Origin: Methanosarcinales archaeon ex4572_44
Lineage (GTDB): Archaea; Halobacteriota; Methanosarcinia; Methanosarcinales; EX4572-44
Reading direction: 5' to 3'
NCBI GenBank assembly: GCA_002254825.2
Contig: NJEL02000059.1
Coordinates: 1-11,426, forward strand
DNA length: 11,426 nucleotides
Shown here: in pieces, positions 7,181 to 11,426 of the stretch
Layout: every line of letters begins with the position of its first letter
Position numbering within the stretch: the first letter of the stretch is position 1
Program-made: the position numbers and the translations under genes
The notes under the pieces: generated by a model
Told to the model about the DNA's origin: nothing
Databases searched by the model: none
Seen by the model: the letters and a program-made list of their open reading frames with translations, nothing else

Positions 7181-9130
7181 GTGGAGCATCTGTGTTCTGA
7201 TCAAGGATACAGGCTTATCGAAGAATGTATCAGAGAACAAGGTCTTGATAAAGTGGTTATTGCAGCATGTTCGCCGATGATACACGGAAGAAGATTTCAG
7301 GATGTTTTAGCTTCTGCAGTGAACCCAAATTTACTTCAGATTGTAAATATCAGGGAGCAGTGCGCATGGGTGCATAGATCAGATGAGGCGCTCTATAAAG
7401 CAATTTCACTTATCAGTGGTAAGGTTGAACGGGTGAAGAGATCGCTACCACGCACACATGAAAAGGTTGAGCCATATAAGGAGGTGGCTGTGATAGGAGG
7501 TGGAGTTTCAGGGATAACCGCCTCATTATCTCTTGCAAAACACGGTGTTAAGGTACATCTTGTCGAACAGAAAACAACGATCGGTGGGCATACAGTCTCG
7601 ATCGGTAAGGTCTTCTCACCCGACAAGATCGCTGTTGAATGTGCACTATGCTCACTTGCACCGATCATGAGCGAGATCTACAATCACCCGTCAATCGAAC
7701 TCTACGATCTGTCGAGACTCAAAGGGATCAAAGGATCTAAAGGAAGATTCGAGGTTGAAATTGAACGATTACCCCGATACGTAACCGATAAATGCATTGG
7801 GTGTGGGAGATGTAGGTATGTGTGCCCTGTGCATGTACCTGACGAGTGTAACATTGGCATGAAACTGAGACGGGCAATATACACCCCATTTCCACAAGCG
7901 ATCCCACCAATAGTCACAGTAGACATCGACTCATGCACGAAATGTGAAAAATGTCTTGACGTCTGCGAAATCGGCGCAATCGACTTTAACATGCAAAAGG
8001 AGTTAATCAAGTTAAAAATCGGCGCAATCGTGGTTGCAACAGGCTTCAAGCGATTTGACACCAACCGAGTTAAAGAATATGGACACGGGCGGTTTATTGA
8101 CGTTTTAGACCAAATGGAGCTTGCACGAATCCTCGCTGTGAACGGCCCAACCGAAGGAAGACTCCTGAAATCATCCGATCAGAAACCTCCACAGAGGCTT
8201 GTTATGATACAATGTGTCGGATCAAGGGATGAGAAGATCGGGAACAGATACTGCTCAAAGATCTGCTGCATGATCGCACTGAAGCATGCATGCTTCATAA
8301 GGGAACATTTTCCAGAAACAGAGGTCCTGATCTCCTATACCGACATGCGAACAACAGGCTTCTTTGAAGACTACTATCGCAATGCACAGGACCTCGGTGT
8401 TCTATTCATCCGCGGCAGAGCCTCAGAAATCGTTGAAGACGATAATATCCTGCTCGTCAGGATGGAAGACACCCTAACAGGCGAACAGATCGAGATTGAG
8501 TCCGATATGGTCGTTTTATCTGGTGGAATTGAAGCATCAGACGGCACGACCGAAGCCGCAGAGATCCTGGGATTGAGCCAAACAGAAGGCAGTTTCATAA
8601 AAGAAGAAAACCCAAAGTTAAGACCTGTTGACACTGATAAAGAAGGAATTTACGTCTGCGGATGTGCAAAGGGACCAAAAGATATCACAGATAGCGTAAT
8701 TGAAGCAAACGCTGCATCATCAAGGGCATTTGAATTTCTAACAGATGAAATCAAACTTGACACCAACGATATCCGTTACGAAGAACTCATTGGAGAGATC
8801 AACGGAATCATGCAGTGGAAAAGAGAGTCCGAAGACGTAATATTAGTATTTCTCGATGAACAGGTTGGATACAGGTGTGCCGATAATATCGGAGCAAAAC
8901 GACTCGAATATCCAGCAAACATACGAATCATCATGGTGCCCACAATTCGCACAATAACAGAAAAACATCTCAGATACGCACTCCACAAAGGAGCAAAGCT
9001 GATTCTGCTCGGACTACATAACAGCACAGAGGTGGAGATACCAGAAGATCTTAAAAACAAAGTTCTCACATACCCTGTCTACACACCCTACTTCAAAAGA
9101 CTAAAAGAAGTATTTGAGAAAATAGAATAG
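7181..9130 (+). CDS. hdrA: HdrA-like flavoprotein, N-truncated, with MvhD-like C-terminal domain
   Basis: A 649-residue HdrA-family protein. From the GTG used here: the remainder of the N-terminal domain (HLCSDQG, IREQCAWVH), an FAD-binding thioredoxin-reductase-like fold with GGGVSG at 106-111, the paired cysteines 154 and 157 (ECALCSLAP), and an inserted ferredoxin domain with Cys205/208/211/215 and Cys252/255/258/262. QCVGSRDE and the second flavin segment (GIYVCGCAKGPKDI) follow. HdrA takes electrons and may bifurcate them at its flavin. Three oddities stand out. The first 35-40 residues of HdrA are missing; their beginning, MSIGIFLCE, is readable in another frame from a GTG at 7155. The C-terminal two-cluster ferredoxin domain common in HdrA is absent. 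The last ~100 residues resemble MvhD/FlpD (YPANIRIIMVPTI) but without its cluster cysteines. A TGA precedes the GTG and no good ribosome binding site is seen, so expression level is uncertain. Confidence 0.85.
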   Translation: MEHLCSDQGYRLIEECIREQGLDKVVIAACSPMIHGRRFQDVLASAVNPNLLQIVNIREQCAWVHRSDEALYKAISLISGKVERVKRSLPRTHEKVEPYKEVAVIGGGVSGITASLSLAKHGVKVHLVEQKTTIGGHTVSIGKVFSPDKIAVECALCSLAPIMSEIYNHPSIELYDLSRLKGIKGSKGRFEVEIERLPRYVTDKCIGCGRCRYVCPVHVPDECNIGMKLRRAIYTPFPQAIPPIVTVDIDSCTKCEKCLDVCEIGAIDFNMQKELIKLKIGAIVVATGFKRFDTNRVKEYGHGRFIDVLDQMELARILAVNGPTEGRLLKSSDQKPPQRLVMIQCVGSRDEKIGNRYCSKICCMIALKHACFIREHFPETEVLISYTDMRTTGFFEDYYRNAQDLGVLFIRGRASEIVEDDNILLVRMEDTLTGEQIEIESDMVVLSGGIEASDGTTEAAEILGLSQTEGSFIKEENPKLRPVDTDKEGIYVCGCAKGPKDITDSVIEANAASSRAFEFLTDEIKLDTNDIRYEELIGEINGIMQWKRESEDVILVFLDEQVGYRCADNIGAKRLEYPANIRIIMVPTIRTITEKHLRYALHKGAKLILLGLHNSTEVEIPEDLKNKVLTYPVYTPYFKRLKEVFEKIE

Positions 9131-9136
9131 TAGTAG

Positions 9137-9161
9137 TTTTTCCTAACACCATCTCGGTGTT
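9137..9161 (+). terminator. Possible terminator between convergent genes
   Basis: A T5 run at 9137-9141, a known archaeal termination signal, follows the HdrA stop. It is trailed by a perfect 6-bp inverted repeat, AACACC at 9145-9150 and GGTGTT at 9156-9161, with a 5-nt loop. The hairpin lies between the convergent operon and secE, and no T-run serves the minus strand. Either element alone is weak evidence. Confidence 0.35.
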
Positions 9162-9219
9162 GTGCCATGCTATACCTATCTCATTTTGGGGTTTGGTTGT
9201 GAGCGTTTTTGTTGGGATT

Positions 9220-9432
9220 TTAATAAATTCCCCGTGGCAGTTCTGTTAAGAGTAGATATACCACAAATCCTATGAATCCTATCAAGAGTATGCCTGCACC
9301 TGCTATTTTTGTGATCGTTTTGAACTCTTCCCGTGTTGGTTTGCGTGTGAGTTTTATGATGCGCCAGTAGTCCTGCAGGTTGAAGCTTATCTCTCCAGGC
9401 ATATCTATTTTTAAATTCTTTGCCATGTTCAC
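9220..9432 (-). CDS. secE: Preprotein translocase subunit SecE/Sss1
   Basis: A 70-residue tail-anchored protein of the SecE/Sec61-gamma type. It has an amphipathic N-terminal part (YWRIIKLTRKPTREEFKTI), where the Lys/Arg-Pro-x-x-x-E-Phe segment is characteristic, followed by one membrane helix (GAGILLIGFIGFVVYLLL) and a short exposed tail. With SecY it forms the protein-conducting channel; the amphipathic helix lies on the membrane face and clamps SecY. The start is the GTG at 9432 or, equally likely, the ATG two codons later at 9426. It lies 10 bp downstream of ftsZ on the same strand, the common archaeal ftsZ-secE arrangement. nusG, which usually follows, is not present: the next gene is the convergent HdrA-like gene. 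Confidence 0.9.
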   Translation of the reverse strand: MNMAKNLKIDMPGEISFNLQDYWRIIKLTRKPTREEFKTITKIAGAGILLIGFIGFVVYLLLTELPRGIY

Positions 9433-9442
9433 GCCTGTTTTG

Positions 9443-10549
9443 TTATTTCACGAAATCAATTCCGTATTTTGATGCAATATTCCCGATTGTACCTTTTCCA
9501 TATATCTGAGGCGATTTCACGCCAGTTATTATAAGCATTGTACGCAGCGTATTCTCAAGCGTCGGGTCAACCGTGGCACCCCATATGAGCCGTGCATCCG
9601 AATCGATACGCTCGTACACTTCTTCTATCACATGCTCTGCTTCAGCCACAGACATGTCAGGTCCGCCAACCACGTTCACAAGAGCTGAGCTTGCACCTGA
9701 GATGTCAATGTCAAGTAGAGGACTTCGAAGCGCTCGCTGTACCGATTCTGCTGCCTTCTCATCCCCACTCGACTCGCCAAGCCCTATCATTGCCACGCCG
9801 CCCTTCTGCATGACCGTCCGAACATCTGCAAAATCAAGGTTCACAAGACCAGGCTTAGTTATCAATTCGGTGATGCCTTTGACTGCACGCATCAGTACCT
9901 CGTCAGCTACCTTGAATGCCGCCTGCAAAGGCAGTCTTGGGACTATGTCAAGCAATCGATCGTTCGGTACCACTATCACGGTGTCTGAGACGTCTCGCAA
10001 GCGTTCAAGCCCTGCTTCTGCATTGTTCCGACGGATGACTCCCTCTGCCTGGAAAGGTAGTGTGACTATCGATATCGTGAGCGCTCCTGTGTCTCTCGCA
10101 AGTTCTGCCACTATCGGTGATGAACCTGTACCTGTGCCGCCACCGAGTCCACAGGTGATGAAAACCATGTCGGCACCATCCACCAGTTCTTTGATATCGT
10201 CTCTACTCTCCTCGGCGGCATTCTCCCCAACCTGGGGGAGACTTCCTGCCCCAAGCCCGCGGGTCTTGTTCCGCCCTATCAGCACTTTATTCGATATTCT
10301 GGCGTCTAGGAGGTGCTGTGCGTCGGTGTTGATGGCGTATATTTCTGCCCCGTCTATGCCTTCTTCTTCCATGCGCTGGATCGTGTTTGTGCCTGCACCA
10401 CCACACCCAATCACACATATGTTGGTTTTGAGTTCCTCAAGCACCCTCACTAATTCCTGGTCGTCCCCCGTGCTGATGTAGTGGCCTTCAGCCCTGCCTG
10501 CAGGAAGATCATTTGCTCGCAGCATTGCCTCTTTTATGATCGATTCCAT
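9443..10549 (-). CDS. ftsZ: Cell division GTPase FtsZ (archaeal FtsZ1 type)
   Basis: A tubulin-fold GTPase that polymerises at mid-cell to form the division ring. With this start it has 368 residues. The nucleotide-binding GCGGAG loop is at 48-53, the tubulin signature GGGTGTG at 136-142, and the T7 synergy loop NLDFAD at 237-242 supplies the acidic residues that trigger GTP hydrolysis across the subunit interface. All are intact. The N-terminus MESIIKEAM and the neighbouring secE point to the FtsZ1 group. I chose the ATG at 10549 because GAGG lies 8 nt upstream and archaeal FtsZ1 proteins start in this way. An in-frame ATG at 10570 would add seven residues but follows its AAGGT directly, without spacing. 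Confidence 0.95.
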   Translation of the reverse strand: MESIIKEAMLRANDLPAGRAEGHYISTGDDQELVRVLEELKTNICVIGCGGAGTNTIQRMEEEGIDGAEIYAINTDAQHLLDARISNKVLIGRNKTRGLGAGSLPQVGENAAEESRDDIKELVDGADMVFITCGLGGGTGTGSSPIVAELARDTGALTISIVTLPFQAEGVIRRNNAEAGLERLRDVSDTVIVVPNDRLLDIVPRLPLQAAFKVADEVLMRAVKGITELITKPGLVNLDFADVRTVMQKGGVAMIGLGESSGDEKAAESVQRALRSPLLDIDISGASSALVNVVGGPDMSVAEAEHVIEEVYERIDSDARLIWGATVDPTLENTLRTMLIITGVKSPQIYGKGTIGNIASKYGIDFVK

Positions 10550-10570
10550 CTTCACATCCTCAACTAACAT

Positions 10571-10860
10571 ACCTTAACTGTAGACATTTTTGATATCTTT
10601 ATTTTTCAACGTACAGGAAAGTACAAACTTTGCTGTGCGCTCAGAAAATCCAACCAAATGAAGGATTTTCATGACGTCTCTATATATGTCTCAGCTATTA
10701 TACTTTTCCCCATCAGAGAAGGTTGTCAACATACACAATGTTGTTATACTATTCGGAATTTTTCCGTCACAAATCCCGTATTTAATAAATAAAAATATTA
10801 ATTAGATTTAGTTCTGTAGAATCAAATCGAAACACATGAAATGGATTAAAAATAAGTTAA
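10571..10860. other. AT-rich upstream region of ftsZ
   Basis: No gene is visible. The region holds a weak promoter for ftsZ (minus strand TGAAAAATAAAG, about 10596-10607, roughly 27 nt before a start near 10575). It also holds a 6-bp inverted repeat, CAACAT at 10727-10732 and ATGTTG at 10738-10743, that could be an operator. AT-rich tracts such as AATAAAAATATTA near 10787-10800 could act as a TATA box for a rightward transcript into the GC-rich island. Confidence 0.4.
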
Positions 10861-11073
10861 GGGGCATATTTTGCAGATATGTCCGCAACCTCAACGTTAC
10901 TCCACGTTGCCCTTCAGAGTGGTGGGGTTGCCCCGGTTATGTATAGGGGTTGGAGGAGAGCGAGGGTGCGGTTCAGGCGATACGTGCAACCGTGGTGCTG
11001 TGGGGTGTTGGCAGGACAATTCGACGCCCCGGGAGGCCGGTGTTTCAAGATGCTGCAGAACAGTTTTCACCCC
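10861..11073. ncRNA. Candidate structured RNA in a GC-rich island
   Basis: About 210 bp of GC-rich DNA stand abruptly between AT-rich flanks, in a gap with no convincing gene. Much of it can fold locally. Stems include 10862-10869 with 10877-10884 (8 bp, 7-nt loop); 10885-10892 with 10924-10931 (8 bp) enclosing 10893-10897 with 10904-10908 (5 bp); 10968-10973 with 10988-10993 (6 bp); 11002-11008 with 11024-11030 (7 bp); and 11039-11042 with 11068-11071. A T5 run at 11101-11105 could end a plus-strand transcript. I find none of the sequence hallmarks of RNase P RNA, SRP RNA, 5S rRNA or tRNA on either strand. Open frames exist (for example 10897-11070 minus, 57 codons, unusually Pro- and His-rich) but do not look like proteins. 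Stems were paired by eye, and strand is undetermined. Confidence 0.3.
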
Positions 11074-11092
11074 AATAATAATATAAAATATA

Positions 11093-11426
11093 TTATAATA
11101 TTTTTCTCATATATATAAAATATCGTGTTGGGATCGAGTTGATGGGGCATGTATCGAGCAGTTCGTTCACTCTTCCATCGAATACGACCTCCCCGCTCAC
11201 GAGGATGTATGCAGTGTCACTTATTTCAAGTGCCCCCTTCACGTTCTGCTCAACGAAGATGATTGTCAGATTGAGCTTGTCTCTCAGTTCAACGATTCGT
11301 TCGAATATAATGTTTGAGAGTCTTGGTGATAGGTGGGCTGTTGGATCGTCGAGCATCAGGATCTTTGATCTCCGTATGAGGGCTGATCCGATAGCGAGGA
11401 ACTGCCGTCCGCCTCCGCTCAAGCCT
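11093..11426 (-). CDS. livF: LivF-type ABC transporter ATP-binding protein (3' part)
   Basis: The C-terminal 110 or so residues of an ABC ATPase; the gene continues beyond the right edge, so Walker A is not in the window. Visible are the signature LSGGGRQ, Walker B ILMLDDPTAHLSP, the D-loop region, and the segment FVEQNVKGALEISDTAYIL. VEQN in place of the usual switch histidine context is typical of LivF, one of the two ATPases of branched-chain amino acid (or amide/urea) importers. Two points are unusual. The catalytic Glu after Walker B is Asp (LDDPT instead of LDEPT), and the protein ends in an atypical tail (INSIPTRYFIYMRKIL). The other transporter genes would be expected to the right, outside the window; the exact substrate cannot be told. 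Confidence 0.85.
   Translation of the reverse strand, partial: GLSGGGRQFLAIGSALIRRSKILMLDDPTAHLSPRLSNIIFERIVELRDKLNLTIIFVEQNVKGALEISDTAYILVSGEVVFDGRVNELLDTCPINSIPTRYFIYMRKIL

Noticed and set aside
9573..10481. A 302-codon plus-strand open frame antisense to ftsZ
   Set aside because: It lies wholly inside ftsZ on the opposite strand and is Ser/Pro-rich low-complexity sequence of the kind antisense frames produce; ftsZ has all its motifs.
10861..11073. Identification of the GC-rich island as RNase P RNA, SRP RNA, 5S rRNA or tRNA
   Set aside because: I looked on both strands for GGAAAGUCC, GGAAGGGAGCA, the 5S core and GGTTCRANTCC T-loops and found none.
10871..11118. Overlapping plus-strand frames of 71 and 79 codons in the GC-rich island, and a 57-codon minus-strand frame at 10897-11070
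   Set aside because: All have odd composition (Arg/Cys/Trp- or Pro/His-rich). Several frames staying open in GC-rich DNA is expected by chance, and dense inverted repeats argue for RNA rather than protein.
1..11426. CRISPR arrays, insertion sequences or long direct repeats
   Set aside because: No regularly spaced repeats, transposase motifs or terminal inverted repeats were seen. A 10-nt match (TTTCAAGCAG near 104 and 2963) is compatible with chance.

Overview
The window looks like chromosome from an anaerobic euryarchaeon of the methanogen / methane- or alkane-oxidiser type (Methanomicrobia, ANME-1 or Syntrophoarchaeum-like). Pointers are HdrA/HdrB/HdrC-family proteins, an archaeal FtsZ1 next to SecE, a Nif3-family protein, archaeal TATA boxes placed for leaderless transcripts, AT-rich intergenic DNA and tightly overlapping genes. 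The lineage is an inference from gene content; no rRNA or mcr gene is present to fix it.

Layout. 1-395 is AT-rich and has no convincing gene, only short open frames that look like remnants. 396-2863 holds three leftward genes: a metallophosphoesterase-fold protein whose metal ligands are eroded, a Nif3/DUF34 dinuclear-metal protein with its own promoter, and an ATP-grasp ligase coupled to it by an ATGA overlap. 2864-3175 is a divergent promoter region. 3176-9130 is one rightward operon of six genes: a radical SAM/SPASM enzyme, two proteins of unknown function, and HdrC-, HdrB- and HdrA-like subunits. 9220-10570 carries secE and ftsZ1 on the minus strand, convergent with the operon. 10571-11092 is non-coding; its right half (10861-11073) is a GC-rich island full of inverted repeats and may encode a structured RNA. 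At the right edge, the 3' part of a LivF-type ABC ATPase enters on the minus strand.

The six-gene operon is the most interesting part. HdrC keeps all eight Fe-S cysteines. HdrB keeps only part of its first CCG domain and lacks the core of the second, so it should not build the pair of noncubane clusters that reduce heterodisulfide. HdrA has lost its N-terminal segment, and an out-of-frame remnant of it is still readable at 7155-7181. HdrA also lacks the usual C-terminal ferredoxin domain and instead ends in an MvhD-like domain whose [2Fe-2S] cysteines are gone. The complex can therefore hardly be an ordinary heterodisulfide reductase. Its genes are joined by overlap or short spacing to a radical SAM enzyme that keeps all its Fe-S ligands. 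My hypothesis is that the Hdr-like subunits form a specialised electron conduit, possibly feeding low-potential electrons to the radical SAM enzyme or to a reaction done by the two unknown proteins. The alternative is an Hdr locus in decay.
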